The notes under the pieces are model-generated. The model had not been told where the DNA came from. It saw only the letters and a list, made by a program, of their open reading frames with translations, and made no database searches. Shown in pieces: positions 16,054 to 24,863 of a DNA stretch of 41,216 bases. The DNA comes from Clostridia bacterium (lineage in GTDB: Bacteria; Bacillota; Clostridia; Oscillospirales; CAG-272): assembly GCA_017621655.1 (NCBI GenBank), contig JAGASS010000006.1:1-41216 (forward strand), in the 5' to 3' direction. The position numbers and the translations under genes are program-made. Numbering within the stretch: the stretch's first letter is position 1; the number at the start of each line of letters is the position of its first letter.

Positions 16054-17736
16054 ATGAAAAAAATCATAGCATTTCTCCTCTTAATTTGCATGGCGCTATC
16101 CGTTGTCTCATGCGACGGCGGCGAAGACAAAAAGCCGTCGGACGGCGGAGATACAAAACCGGCAAACGTAACGGCATGGGCATTCCATAGCTTTGAAAAG
16201 ACGATAGTAAACGTTGCTCCTAAGGGCGACTTCAAGACGGACTATACCGTGTATCTTGCTAAAGGAGAGACCGAGGGCTGTCAGGTAGCGGTTTATTCCG
16301 TATCGCAGATCAAAAACGTGTCTCTTACTCTCAAGTCGGGAGAGACCGAGCTTATCAAGCCCGCAATGTTCTCGATGAACAAAACGCAAAGAGTAGGTAC
16401 AAAGAAATATACCGATGCACTCATTCCGTATTACGGAAAGCGTCTTACCATCGAAAGAAGAACTGTTCTTCCTTTCATGATCGAGTTCACGACCGATGAA
16501 AACACCCCCGCAGGTGATTACGAGTACGTATATGAGCTTGTAGATAAGGAGAAAAACGTTCTCGCTACCTATAACATAACCGTTCACGTATGGGATTTCG
16601 AGATCCCGAAGGAGAAGACCTTTGTAACTGCAGTAGGACTTCAGAACCCCTTCCTTGCCTATTTTAAAGGCGTATATGTAGACTGGTATAATACGCTTCT
16701 CGACCATAATATAAGTGCTTACGAGCTTCCTTACGATATTCTTGACCCGAGAGCTGACGAATATATGTCCGATCCGCGTGTGACCTCCTTTGAGGTCCCC
16801 GTTCCTACTCTTAAATCCGAGGATACCAACGGCGATAAATACATCGATACGTTTGTGATCGACGAGAAAAAGCTTCTTGAGTATTGCAAAAAGGTAAAGA
16901 GCAATCCCGTTTGGCTCGAGAAGGCGTACTTCTATCCCTACGACGAGCCGAACACCCCTGAGCGTCTCGAATTTTTGAAGAATATAGAGCGTCAGCTTAA
17001 CAAGCTCTGCCCCGAGATCGAGGTAATGGCGCCTTATTATACGAATATCCAGATGGGTACAAACAGTGACCAGACTGACTTTATGGAAAAGTTTACTGAC
17101 CTCTGGTGCCCTAAGCTCTGCCTCTGGGACGATGCTGAGTCTTACGGCGAGTTCCTTGACTATAAGCCCTCTAAGTCGTTCGAGGAAAGAATGAACGATC
17201 AGATCAAAAAGGGCGACAGAATGTGGACTTACGTTTGTAACGACCCTAATAACCCCTACGCACAGCTCTTCCTTGATACCGACGGCGTAGTTCAGCGCCT
17301 TATGTTCTGGCAGATATATCAGAGAGACATTGAGGGCTTCCTCTATTGGTCGTCTTGCTGGTATCGCTGGAAGGACGGTAACGACCCGTGGGATGATGAC
17401 GGAAATAACGTGTTTCTGTTGGAGGATCCTTGGGAAAGCGCTACCTCTATTACAGACGGCGACGGTCATCCCGTTTACGGAGAGGGCTGGCTCCTTTACC
17501 CCGGTAATGTAGTCGGATACGGCGGCGCATGTCCTTCTATCCGTCTGAAGATCGTTCGTGACGGAATCGACGAAATTGAGATGTTCTACCTTGCGGAAAA
17601 GTATCTCGATAAGGATTGGATCATGGAAAAGACAAGAGAGGGTACGCCTACTCTTACCACCTATTCGTCGAGCGACAAATACGCTTCTCTCCGTATTGAG
17701 ATCGGTAACGCTCTTGAAGCGGCAATGAAAAAGTAA
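16054..17736 (+). CDS. Array copy 6: DUF4091/GH123-like lipoprotein
   Basis: At 560 residues this is the longest copy (VVSC, Cys20). It has a type-A N-terminal half, the calcium-like insert DTNGDKYIDTF, and Asp297-Glu298 in YPYDEP. The region after the barrel strand reads CWYRWKDGNDPWDDDGNN, a Trp/Asp-rich loop of the CWYR subtype shared with copies 8 and 12, followed by ESATSITDGDGHPVYGEGW. This subtype probably has a different substrate pocket. The last 136 nt (17601-17736) differ at one position from the end of copy 9, far closer than the gene bodies. First of the self-contained units, with its own promoter and GAGGTGC ribosome binding site. Confidence 0.82.
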   Translation: MKKIIAFLLLICMALSVVSCDGGEDKKPSDGGDTKPANVTAWAFHSFEKTIVNVAPKGDFKTDYTVYLAKGETEGCQVAVYSVSQIKNVSLTLKSGETELIKPAMFSMNKTQRVGTKKYTDALIPYYGKRLTIERRTVLPFMIEFTTDENTPAGDYEYVYELVDKEKNVLATYNITVHVWDFEIPKEKTFVTAVGLQNPFLAYFKGVYVDWYNTLLDHNISAYELPYDILDPRADEYMSDPRVTSFEVPVPTLKSEDTNGDKYIDTFVIDEKKLLEYCKKVKSNPVWLEKAYFYPYDEPNTPERLEFLKNIERQLNKLCPEIEVMAPYYTNIQMGTNSDQTDFMEKFTDLWCPKLCLWDDAESYGEFLDYKPSKSFEERMNDQIKKGDRMWTYVCNDPNNPYAQLFLDTDGVVQRLMFWQIYQRDIEGFLYWSSCWYRWKDGNDPWDDDGNNVFLLEDPWESATSITDGDGHPVYGEGWLLYPGNVVGYGGACPSIRLKIVRDGIDEIEMFYLAEKYLDKDWIMEKTREGTPTLTTYSSSDKYASLRIEIGNALEAAMKK

Positions 17737-17740
17737 TAGA

Positions 17741-17775
17741 AAAACGGCAATTCCAAATCGGAATTGCCGTTTTTT
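17741..17775 (+). terminator. Terminator after array copy 6
   Basis: AAAACGGCAATTCC pairs with GGAATTGCCGTTTT around a short loop, then T run. The -35 box of the next unit begins 2 nt later. Confidence 0.88.
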
Positions 17776-17776
17776 A

Positions 17777-17805
17777 TTGACACAATGCTTAAAGTTATGT
17801 ACAAT
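17777..17805 (+). promoter_or_regulatory. Sigma-A promoter of array copy 7
   Basis: TTGACA (17777-17782), a 17-nt spacer and TACAAT (17800-17805); start codon 32 nt after the -10 box. Confidence 0.87.
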
Positions 17806-17837
17806 AAAATGGAGTTTTTTAACCGTGAGGTGAAATT

Positions 17838-19490
17838 ATGAAAAAGGTCATAGCATTTGTTCTCTTGCTTTGCATGGTGTTTTCCTTTGCCTCCTGTGGC
17901 GACGGCAAGAAGCCGACCGGTAACGGAGGAAACGGAGCTGAAAGCGTCAAGGCGTGGGCGTTCCATAGCTTTGAAAAAACGGCAGTAAACGCGAAGCCGA
18001 GAGTAAATGATTTTTCAACCGACTATACCGTATACCTCGCTAAAGGAGAGACCGAGGGCTGTCAGGTTGCGATTTATTCCGATAAGAAAATCGAAAATGC
18101 GACTTTGGCGAAAAAATCGGGTGAAGCAGATAATATCGAAGTGTCGGTCTTTTCGATGAATATCACGCACAGCGTCAGCAAATACAAATATACTGATTCG
18201 CTTATTCCGTATAAAGAAAAGGCGATCGACGTTGAAGCGAAAACCGTTCTTCCGTTTTTGATTGAATTCAAAACGAACGAAAATACCGAGGCGGGTGAAC
18301 ATAAGTACGTCTACGAATTCAAGGACGGAAAGGGAAAGCTTCTTGCTACATACAATATAACCGTACATGTTTGGGACTTTGAGCTTCCGAAGGAAAAGAC
18401 CTTTGCGACCTCCGTCGGAATAGCAAAGGAATGGATCACTGTAGGCGGAGAATACGGTGTATATGATGAGACCGTCTATAAGGCATGGTACGATTTGGTT
18501 CTCGAACATAATATGTGTGGACATTTGCTGCCGTATGATATTCTTGATCCCCGTGCAGACGAGTATATGTCAGACCCCCGTATTCCTTCCTTCCGTGTTC
18601 CGATACCCGAAAAAGAGGACGGAAGTATAGACGAAGAAAAGCTCCTTGCGTATTACAATAAGCTGAAAACCAATAAGGATTGGCTTGATAAGACATACTT
18701 CTATCCCTTTGACGAGCCGGAGTACGAGGAAATGGTAGAGGAGATTCGTGAAACGGAAGCGAAGCTTACCAAGCTCTGTCCCGAAATTGAGATAATGATA
18801 CCGTATTATACGAACGTCCAGCTTGGAGAGGGCAGAGACCAAACCGACGATATGGCGGAATATACCGACAAATGGTGCCCTAAGCTCTGTATGTGGGACG
18901 ATTCTTATACCTACGACGGTCTTAATTATACCCCGAGCAAGAGCTTTGCCGAGAGAATGGCGGAGCAGCAGGAAAATGGCGATATAGTATGGGCTTACGT
19001 CTGTAACACTCCTAACGATCCCTACGCGCAGTTGTTTATTAACACCGACGGTGTAGTTCAGCGCCTTATGTTCTGGCAGATGTATGAGAGAAATATAGAG
19101 GGCTTCCTCTACTGGAAGATCAACTATTACGGTTATGAGGAGGGACCGGCTTTCAGACCCAATTCAACTCCGCAGAACCCTTGGGAAACCGTAAATACCC
19201 AGATTAGGGGTGATAACGGTAAGGTGATATTCGGCTGCGGCTTCCTTTTCTACCCCGGAACTCAGATGAGAGCCGGTCTGGTAGTTCCGTCCCTTCGCGC
19301 AAAGATCGTTCGCGACGGTATTGACGATATAGAAATGTTCTATCTTGCAGAAAAGTACCTCGATAATGATTGGCTGATGGAAAAGGCCAAAGAAGGCACG
19401 CCCACCCTTACTTCATACTCGACGAGCGATAAATTCGTTTCTCTCCGTATTGAGATCGGTAACGCACTTGAAGAAGCAATGAAAAAGTAA
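17838..19490 (+). CDS. Array copy 7: DUF4091/GH123-like lipoprotein
   Basis: A 550-residue lipoprotein (FASC, Cys20) with the type-B N-terminal half (KPRVNDFSTDY) and the EDGSIDEEKL centre. Asp292-Glu293 lies in YPFDEP, with Phe where others have Leu or Tyr. It is the most divergent around the active site: EPEYEEMVEEIRETEAKL replaces the usual helix, IPYYTN replaces APYYTN, and KWCPKLCMWDDSYTYDG replaces LWCPKLCLWDD plus SYG. It also reads VWAYVCNTPNDP instead of MWSYVCNDPDDP. These changes may reflect a new substrate. GTGAGGTG precedes the ATG. Confidence 0.82.
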   Translation: MKKVIAFVLLLCMVFSFASCGDGKKPTGNGGNGAESVKAWAFHSFEKTAVNAKPRVNDFSTDYTVYLAKGETEGCQVAIYSDKKIENATLAKKSGEADNIEVSVFSMNITHSVSKYKYTDSLIPYKEKAIDVEAKTVLPFLIEFKTNENTEAGEHKYVYEFKDGKGKLLATYNITVHVWDFELPKEKTFATSVGIAKEWITVGGEYGVYDETVYKAWYDLVLEHNMCGHLLPYDILDPRADEYMSDPRIPSFRVPIPEKEDGSIDEEKLLAYYNKLKTNKDWLDKTYFYPFDEPEYEEMVEEIRETEAKLTKLCPEIEIMIPYYTNVQLGEGRDQTDDMAEYTDKWCPKLCMWDDSYTYDGLNYTPSKSFAERMAEQQENGDIVWAYVCNTPNDPYAQLFINTDGVVQRLMFWQMYERNIEGFLYWKINYYGYEEGPAFRPNSTPQNPWETVNTQIRGDNGKVIFGCGFLFYPGTQMRAGLVVPSLRAKIVRDGIDDIEMFYLAEKYLDNDWLMEKAKEGTPTLTSYSTSDKFVSLRIEIGNALEEAMKK

Positions 19491-19495
19491 TAGAG

Positions 19496-19530
19496 AAAAC
19501 GGCAATTCCAACTTGGAATTGCCGTTTTTT
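19496..19530 (+). terminator. Terminator after array copy 7
   Basis: AAAACGGCAATTCC, loop AACTT and GGAATTGCCGTTTTTT; same stem as after copy 6 with a different loop. Confidence 0.88.
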
Positions 19531-19531
19531 G

Positions 19532-19560
19532 TTGACAGAATGCCTTAAGTAATGTATAAT
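19532..19560 (+). promoter_or_regulatory. Sigma-A promoter of array copy 8
   Basis: Full consensus TTGACA (19532-19537), 17-nt spacer, TATAAT (19555-19560); start codon 31 nt after the -10 box. Confidence 0.9.
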
Positions 19561-19591
19561 GAGATAAAGATTCTTAACCGTGAGGTAAATT

Positions 19592-21265
19592 ATGAAAAAG
19601 ATCATAGCATTTATTCTTTTGCTTTGCATGGCGTTTTCGTTTGCTTCCTGTGGCGGCGGCGACGGTAAGCCGACAGGCAACGGCGGAAACAACGGTGCCG
19701 TAACCGTCAAGGCGTGGGCATTCCATAGCTTTGAAAAGACAGTAGTAAACGTTGCTCCCAAGGGCAATTTCAAGACCGATTATACGGTATATCTTGCCAA
19801 GGGTGAGACGGAGGGCTGTCAGGTTGCTGTATATTCCGAGAACGAGATCAAGAACGTGTCTCTTGTACTAAAATCGGGCGAGACCGAGCTTATCAAGCCG
19901 GCAATGTTCTCGATGAACAAGACTCAGAAGGTCGTTAAGAAGCAGTACACCGATGCGCTTATCCCGTATTACGGCAGACGTCTTAACATAGAAAGAAGAA
20001 CGATTCTTCCTTTCATGATCGAGTTTACGACCGATGAAAACACCCCTGCAGGCGATTATGAGTACGTATACGAGCTTGTAGATAAGGAGAAAAACGTTCT
20101 TGCTACCTATAACATAACCGTTCACGTATGGGATTTTGAGATCCCGAAGGAAAAGACCTTCGAAACGGCAGTAGGACTTCAGAGTACCTTTATTCATTAT
20201 TATAAGGGAAATCCCGTGGAGTGGTATGAGACGCTTCTCGACCATAATATGAGCGCTTATGAGGTTCCTTACGATATACTTGACCCGAGAGCAGACGCAT
20301 ATATGTCCGATCCTCGTGTCACTTCCTTCCGAGTTCCCGTTCCTACTCTCGAAGCCGAGGACCTGGACGGCGATAAATACCTCGATACGTTTGTGATCGA
20401 CGAGAAGAAGCTTCTTGAATATTGCAAAAAGGTAAAGAGCGATCCCGTTTGGCTTGAAAAGGCATATTTCTATCCGTATGACGAGCCGCATACAAAGGAG
20501 CAGCTCTCGCTTCTTAAGGAGATAGAGCGTCAGCTTACCAAGCTCTGTCCCGAGATCGAGATAATGGCACCATACTATACGAATATTCAGATGAGCGAAA
20601 ACAGCGACCAGACTGACTTTATGGAAACCTTCACCGACCTCTGGTGTCCTAAGCTCTGCCTCTGGGACGACGCTGAGTCTTACGGTGAGTTCCTTACTTA
20701 TACCCCGAGCAAAACGTTCGAGGAAAGAATGAACGATCAGATCGCAAAGGGCGACAGAATGTGGTGCTACGTATGTAACGACCCCAATAATCCCTATGCT
20801 CAGCTCTTCCTTGATACCGATGGCGCAGTTCAGCGCCTTATGTTCTGGCAGATATACCAGAGAGACATTGAGGGCTTCCTCTATTGGTCGGCATGCTGGT
20901 ATCGCAACAACAATCCGTGGGATGAAGGCGGAAGCGGCAAACTTGTTTGTGAAGACCCGTGGGAAAGCGCTACCTCTATTACAGACGGTGACGGTCATCC
21001 CGTTTACGGCGAGGGCTGGATCCTCTATCCCGGTGTGCAGGTCGGATATGGCGGTGCATGCCCCTCTATCCGCGCAAAGATCGTTCGTGACGGAATCGAC
21101 GAGATCGAGATGTTCTACCTTGCGGAAAAGTATCTCGATAAGGAATGGATCGTAGCAAAGACCAAGGAAGGTACGCCTACCCTTACCGAATACGTAAGCG
21201 GCGACAAATACGTAGCTCTCCGTATAGAGATCGGTAACGCTCTTGAAGCGGCAATGAAAAAGTAA
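19592..21265 (+). CDS. Array copy 8: DUF4091/GH123-like lipoprotein
   Basis: A 557-residue lipoprotein (FASC, Cys20). Its N-terminal half is type A and very close to copies 6 and 12. The calcium-like insert is LDGDKYLDTF, and the candidate catalytic pair is Asp297-Glu298 in YPYDEP. It belongs to the CWYR subtype (SACWYRNNNPWDEGG), but its loop is three or more residues shorter than in copy 6. It reads MWCYVCNDP, adding a cysteine that other copies lack. Its terminator differs from those of copies 6, 7, 9, 10 and 12, so the unit's downstream border has a separate history. Confidence 0.82.
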   Translation: MKKIIAFILLLCMAFSFASCGGGDGKPTGNGGNNGAVTVKAWAFHSFEKTVVNVAPKGNFKTDYTVYLAKGETEGCQVAVYSENEIKNVSLVLKSGETELIKPAMFSMNKTQKVVKKQYTDALIPYYGRRLNIERRTILPFMIEFTTDENTPAGDYEYVYELVDKEKNVLATYNITVHVWDFEIPKEKTFETAVGLQSTFIHYYKGNPVEWYETLLDHNMSAYEVPYDILDPRADAYMSDPRVTSFRVPVPTLEAEDLDGDKYLDTFVIDEKKLLEYCKKVKSDPVWLEKAYFYPYDEPHTKEQLSLLKEIERQLTKLCPEIEIMAPYYTNIQMSENSDQTDFMETFTDLWCPKLCLWDDAESYGEFLTYTPSKTFEERMNDQIAKGDRMWCYVCNDPNNPYAQLFLDTDGAVQRLMFWQIYQRDIEGFLYWSACWYRNNNPWDEGGSGKLVCEDPWESATSITDGDGHPVYGEGWILYPGVQVGYGGACPSIRAKIVRDGIDEIEMFYLAEKYLDKEWIVAKTKEGTPTLTEYVSGDKYVALRIEIGNALEAAMKK

Positions 21266-21269
21266 TATC

Positions 21270-21300
21270 AAAAGGCGATCCCGAAAGGGATCGCCTTTTT
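21270..21300 (+). terminator. Terminator after array copy 8
   Basis: AAAAGGCGATCCC, GAAA tetraloop and GGGATCGCCTTTTT; a stem unlike the ACGGCAATTCC type of the neighbours. Confidence 0.88.
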
Positions 21301-21316
21301 GGTGTAAAAAATACTG

Positions 21317-21345
21317 TTGACATAATTCGGTTTAATATGTATAAT
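21317..21345 (+). promoter_or_regulatory. Sigma-A promoter of array copy 9
   Basis: Full consensus TTGACA (21317-21322), 17-nt spacer, TATAAT (21340-21345); start codon 33 nt after the -10 box. Confidence 0.9.
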
Positions 21346-21378
21346 AGATGTAAAGTCATTTTACAATGAGGTGCAATT

Positions 21379-23034
21379 ATGAAAAAGATCATAGCATTTG
21401 TTCTCTTGCTTTGCATGGCGTTTTCTTTCGCTTCCTGCGACGGCGGTAAGAAGCCGGCAGGTAACGGAGATAGCGGCTCTGCAAATCTTAAGTCGTGGGC
21501 ATTCCATAGCTTTGAAAAGACGATAGTAAACGTTGCCCCCAAGGGAACTCTCAAGACCGAATATACGGTATATCTCGCTAAGGGCGAGACAGAGGGCTGT
21601 CAGGTTGCGGTTTATTCCGATAAGGAGATAAAGAACGTGTCTCTTACCCTCAAGTCGGGCGAGACCGAGCTTATAAAGCCCGCAATGTTCTCGATGAACG
21701 AAACGCATAAAATTTCGAGAAAACAGTACACCGATGCTCTTATTCCGTATTACGGAAAGCGTCTTACTGTTGAAAAGAAGGTCATTCTGCCTTTCATGAT
21801 CGAATTTACGACCGATGAAAATACCCCCGCAGGTGAATACAAATACGTATATGAGCTTGTAGATAAGAGCAAAAACGTTCTTGCTACATATAACATAACC
21901 GTTCACGTCTGGGACTTCGAGCTTCCGAAGGAAAAGACCTTCGCAACAGCAGTGGGACTTGGAACGGGTTGGATATCGCATTTCAAGAGCGGAAGCTACG
22001 AGCAGTGGTATAACACTGTGCTTGAGCACAATATGTCCTCGTATCAGCTTCCTTACGATATTCTTGACGAAAAGGCAAATGCTTATATGGACGATCCCCG
22101 TGTGACCTCGTTTGAGATCTGGATCGAAAAGAATGAAGACGGAAGCATCAAGGATGGCGAGATCGAACGTATAACCAAGATATACAATAAGCTCAAGACC
22201 AATAAGAAGTGGCTTGATAAGGCGTTCTTCTATCCTCTCGACGAGCCGAGAACTCCCGAGCAGCTTGAGGAGCTTAAGCAGTGGGAAAAGCTGCTTACCA
22301 AGCATTTTCCCGAGATCGAGATCTGTGCGCCATACTACACGAACATTCAGGTCGGCGCAGGCAGAGACCAGACCGACGAGATGGAAGCATATACCGACCT
22401 CTGGTGTCCTAAGCTTTGCCTCTGGGACGACGTTAAGTCCTACGATGAGTTCCTTGACTATCAACCCTCCAAGAGCTTTGAGCAGAGAATGAACGAGCAG
22501 ATCGCAAAGGGCGACAGAATGTGGTCCTACGTATGTAACGACCCCGACGATCCCTATTCTCAGATGTTCATAGACACCGAGGGCGTAAATCAGCGCCTCC
22601 TCTTCTGGCAGATGTATCAGAGAGACATCGAGGGATTCCTCTACTGGGCAGTTAACTTCTACGGTTACAAAGAAGGTCCCCGTCCCTTTGAGAACGGCAT
22701 CAAAAACCCGACTATTCAGAACCCCTGGGAAACTACTAATACCAAGATCACTAACGGCGACGGTTTAACGATCTACGGCTGCGGCTTCCTCTTCTATCCC
22801 GGTGCAGAGATCGGCTACGGCGGTGCAGTTCCGTCTATCCGCGCAAAGATCGTCCGCGACGGTGTTGACGACATCGAGATGTTCTACCTTGCAGAGAAGT
22901 ATCTCGATAAGGATTGGATCATGGAAAAGACAAGAGAGGGTACGCCTACTCTTACCACCTATTCGTCGAGCGACAAATACGCTTCTCTCCGTATCGAGAT
23001 CGGTAACGCTCTTGAAGCGGCAATGAAAAAGTAA
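21379..23034 (+). CDS. Array copy 9: DUF4091/GH123-like lipoprotein
   Basis: A 551-residue lipoprotein (FASC, Cys20), type-A N-terminal half, and Asp288-Glu289 in YPLDEP. The centre (IWIEKNEDGSIKDGEIERI) is its own version of the short type. A cysteine has moved: where other copies read LCPEIEIMAP this one reads HFPEIEICAP, losing one Cys and gaining another five residues on. The C-terminal loop (GPRPFENGIKNPTIQNPW) is closest to copy 1, at the other end of the array, while its last 136 nt match copy 6. It is therefore a clear mosaic. CAATGAGGTGC precedes the ATG. Confidence 0.82.
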   Translation: MKKIIAFVLLLCMAFSFASCDGGKKPAGNGDSGSANLKSWAFHSFEKTIVNVAPKGTLKTEYTVYLAKGETEGCQVAVYSDKEIKNVSLTLKSGETELIKPAMFSMNETHKISRKQYTDALIPYYGKRLTVEKKVILPFMIEFTTDENTPAGEYKYVYELVDKSKNVLATYNITVHVWDFELPKEKTFATAVGLGTGWISHFKSGSYEQWYNTVLEHNMSSYQLPYDILDEKANAYMDDPRVTSFEIWIEKNEDGSIKDGEIERITKIYNKLKTNKKWLDKAFFYPLDEPRTPEQLEELKQWEKLLTKHFPEIEICAPYYTNIQVGAGRDQTDEMEAYTDLWCPKLCLWDDVKSYDEFLDYQPSKSFEQRMNEQIAKGDRMWSYVCNDPDDPYSQMFIDTEGVNQRLLFWQMYQRDIEGFLYWAVNFYGYKEGPRPFENGIKNPTIQNPWETTNTKITNGDGLTIYGCGFLFYPGAEIGYGGAVPSIRAKIVRDGVDDIEMFYLAEKYLDKDWIMEKTREGTPTLTTYSSSDKYASLRIEIGNALEAAMKK

Positions 23035-23038
23035 TAAG

Positions 23039-23072
23039 AAAACGGCAATTCCGAATCGGAATTGCCGTTTTT
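23039..23072 (+). terminator. Terminator after array copy 9
   Basis: ACGGCAATTCCGA and TCGGAATTGCCGT with A and T flanks form a nearly perfect palindrome. Confidence 0.88.
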
Positions 23073-23073
23073 G

Positions 23074-23102
23074 TTGACATGACGGCTGATAAAGGGTATA
23101 AT
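23074..23102 (+). promoter_or_regulatory. Sigma-A promoter of array copy 10
   Basis: Full consensus TTGACA (23074-23079), 17-nt spacer, TATAAT (23097-23102); start codon 33 nt after the -10 box. Confidence 0.9.
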
Positions 23103-23135
23103 GAGATAGTAATATGATTTTGGAGACCTGTAACC

Positions 23136-24737
23136 GTGAAAAAGATAATTGCTATTATACTTCTTATGAGCACAGTTATTTCCGTTTCTTCCTGTAAGGG
23201 AGATAAGAAAGCGTCGGGCGGTAACGATGGCGGACCTGTTGATCTCAAGGCGTGGGCATTCCATTCCTTTGATAAAACGGTAGTGAACGTTGCCCCGAAG
23301 GGCACCCTCAAGACTGACTATACCGTATACCTTGCGAAGGGCGAGACCGAGGGCTGTCAGATAGCGGTCTACTCGAGCACAGAGGTTAAGAACGTTACGC
23401 TGAAAAAAACGTCAGGTGACGTCGAGAATATCGAGCCGAGCGTTTACGCCATGTATAAAACGCATAAGATCGGTAAGAAGTATTATACAGACGCGCTGAT
23501 TCCGTATAACGGCGAAAAGCTGACTCTCGAACGAAGACGCAGTCTTCCGTTTATGATCGAGTTCAAAACGAACGAAAACACCGTAGCGGGCGAGTATAAA
23601 TACACCTACGAGATGCAGGATAAAAAAGGAAATTCCATTGCGTCGTTTGATATTACCGTTCACGTCTGGGATTTCGCGTTGCCTGCCGATAAGACCTTCG
23701 CTACTGCGGCAGGACTAACGAATGAAGGCATATTCTTTCACGGCGGCTTATACGAGGGCTGGTATAACGTTCTTCTTGAACACAATATCTGCGCCTATAC
23801 TCTTCCGTACGACATACTTGACGAGAGAGCAAATGCATATATGTCAGACCCGCGTGTGACCTCCTTTATGATCAACGTTACAGATTCGGGAATGACCGAT
23901 GAGAAGCTTCTTACAATTTATGAAAAATTGAAGACTAATTCCGATTGGCTTGAAAAGGCGTACTTCTATCCGCTTGACGAGCCGCGAACGAAGCAGCATC
24001 TATCCCAGCTTCGAAATTGGGAAAAGCGTCTTACCGCGCTTTGCCCCGAAATTGAGATAATGGCGCCCTATTATACGAACATCCAGCTCGGCGAGGGGAG
24101 AGACCAGACCGACGATATGGCAGAATACACCGATCTCTGGTGTCCGAAGCTTTGCCTATGGGACGACGCTAAATCTTACGGCAAATTTTTGAATTATAAG
24201 CCGGAGAAATCGTTCCACGAGAGAATGAACGATGAGATCGCAAAGGGCGACAGAATGTGGACATACGTCTGCAACGACCCCGACGACCCCTACGCGCAGC
24301 TGTTTATCGATACCGAGGGCGCAGTTCAGCGTCTTATGTTCTGGCAGATATACCAGAGAGATATTGAGGGCTTCTTATACTGGTCGACCAACCATTACGG
24401 AAGAAACGGCGGAATTCGTATCAATCCGTGGGAAGACACGAACACAAGAGTTGAAAACGGTGACGGTCAGACCATTTACGGCTGCGGATTCCTTTTCTAT
24501 CCCGGAAAATACGTCGGGGTACCGAACTGCGTTCCATCTATCCGCGCAAAGATCGTTCGCGACGGCGTTGATGACATCGAGATGTTCTACCTTGCGGAGA
24601 AGTACCTCGATAAGGATTGGATCGTGGAAAAAACAAGAGAAGGCACGCCTACTCTTACTACGTATTCCTCAAGCGATAAATACGCTTTTCTCCGAATAGA
24701 GATCGGTAACGCTCTTGAAGCGGCAATGAAAAAGTAA
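23136..24737 (+). CDS. Array copy 10: DUF4091/GH123-like lipoprotein (GTG start)
   Basis: The shortest copy, 533 residues, and the only one starting with GTG, 9 nt after GGAGA. The start is fixed by the signal peptide, which again puts the lipobox cysteine (VSSC) at residue 20. The N-terminal half is intermediate between types A and B (KNVTLKKTSGDVENIEPSV, KTNENTVAG). The centre is very short (TDSGMTDEKL), with Asp281-Glu282 in YPLDEP. The C-terminal loop is reduced to RNGGIRINPW, so the cleft may be more open. VPNCVPSIR replaces the usual GYGG or RAGL before the last conserved block. Confidence 0.82.
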   Translation: MKKIIAIILLMSTVISVSSCKGDKKASGGNDGGPVDLKAWAFHSFDKTVVNVAPKGTLKTDYTVYLAKGETEGCQIAVYSSTEVKNVTLKKTSGDVENIEPSVYAMYKTHKIGKKYYTDALIPYNGEKLTLERRRSLPFMIEFKTNENTVAGEYKYTYEMQDKKGNSIASFDITVHVWDFALPADKTFATAAGLTNEGIFFHGGLYEGWYNVLLEHNICAYTLPYDILDERANAYMSDPRVTSFMINVTDSGMTDEKLLTIYEKLKTNSDWLEKAYFYPLDEPRTKQHLSQLRNWEKRLTALCPEIEIMAPYYTNIQLGEGRDQTDDMAEYTDLWCPKLCLWDDAKSYGKFLNYKPEKSFHERMNDEIAKGDRMWTYVCNDPDDPYAQLFIDTEGAVQRLMFWQIYQRDIEGFLYWSTNHYGRNGGIRINPWEDTNTRVENGDGQTIYGCGFLFYPGKYVGVPNCVPSIRAKIVRDGVDDIEMFYLAEKYLDKDWIVEKTREGTPTLTTYSSSDKYAFLRIEIGNALEAAMKK

Positions 24738-24740
24738 TAA

Positions 24741-24776
24741 AAAACGGCAATTCCGATTCGGAATTGCCGTTTTTTT
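24741..24776 (+). terminator. Terminator after array copy 10
   Basis: AAAACGGCAATTCCGA and TCGGAATTGCCGTTTTTTT; long perfect stem with a T run. Confidence 0.88.
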
Positions 24777-24800
24777 AGAACATGTATCATCAAAACTGTG

Positions 24801-24829
24801 TTGACATATCGGACGAAAAAAGGTATAAT
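24801..24829 (+). promoter_or_regulatory. Sigma-A promoter of array copy 11
   Basis: Full consensus TTGACA (24801-24806), 17-nt spacer, TATAAT (24824-24829); start codon 34 nt after the -10 box. Confidence 0.9.
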
Positions 24830-24863
24830 AATTCAAAGTACACCCATGAAGAAGGTATCGCTT

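Noticed and set aside
16108..17469. Long open frames on the minus strand opposite the array genes, e.g. 7519-9081, 16108-17469, 19868-21271 and 21361-22464
   Set aside because: They recur in the same register opposite homologous genes, lack ribosome binding sites and follow from the codon bias of the real plus-strand genes.
24798..24863. Earlier starts for array copy 11 (24798 and 24846)
   Set aside because: The first lies upstream of the -35 box; the second has no ribosome binding site and breaks the Cys20 rule.
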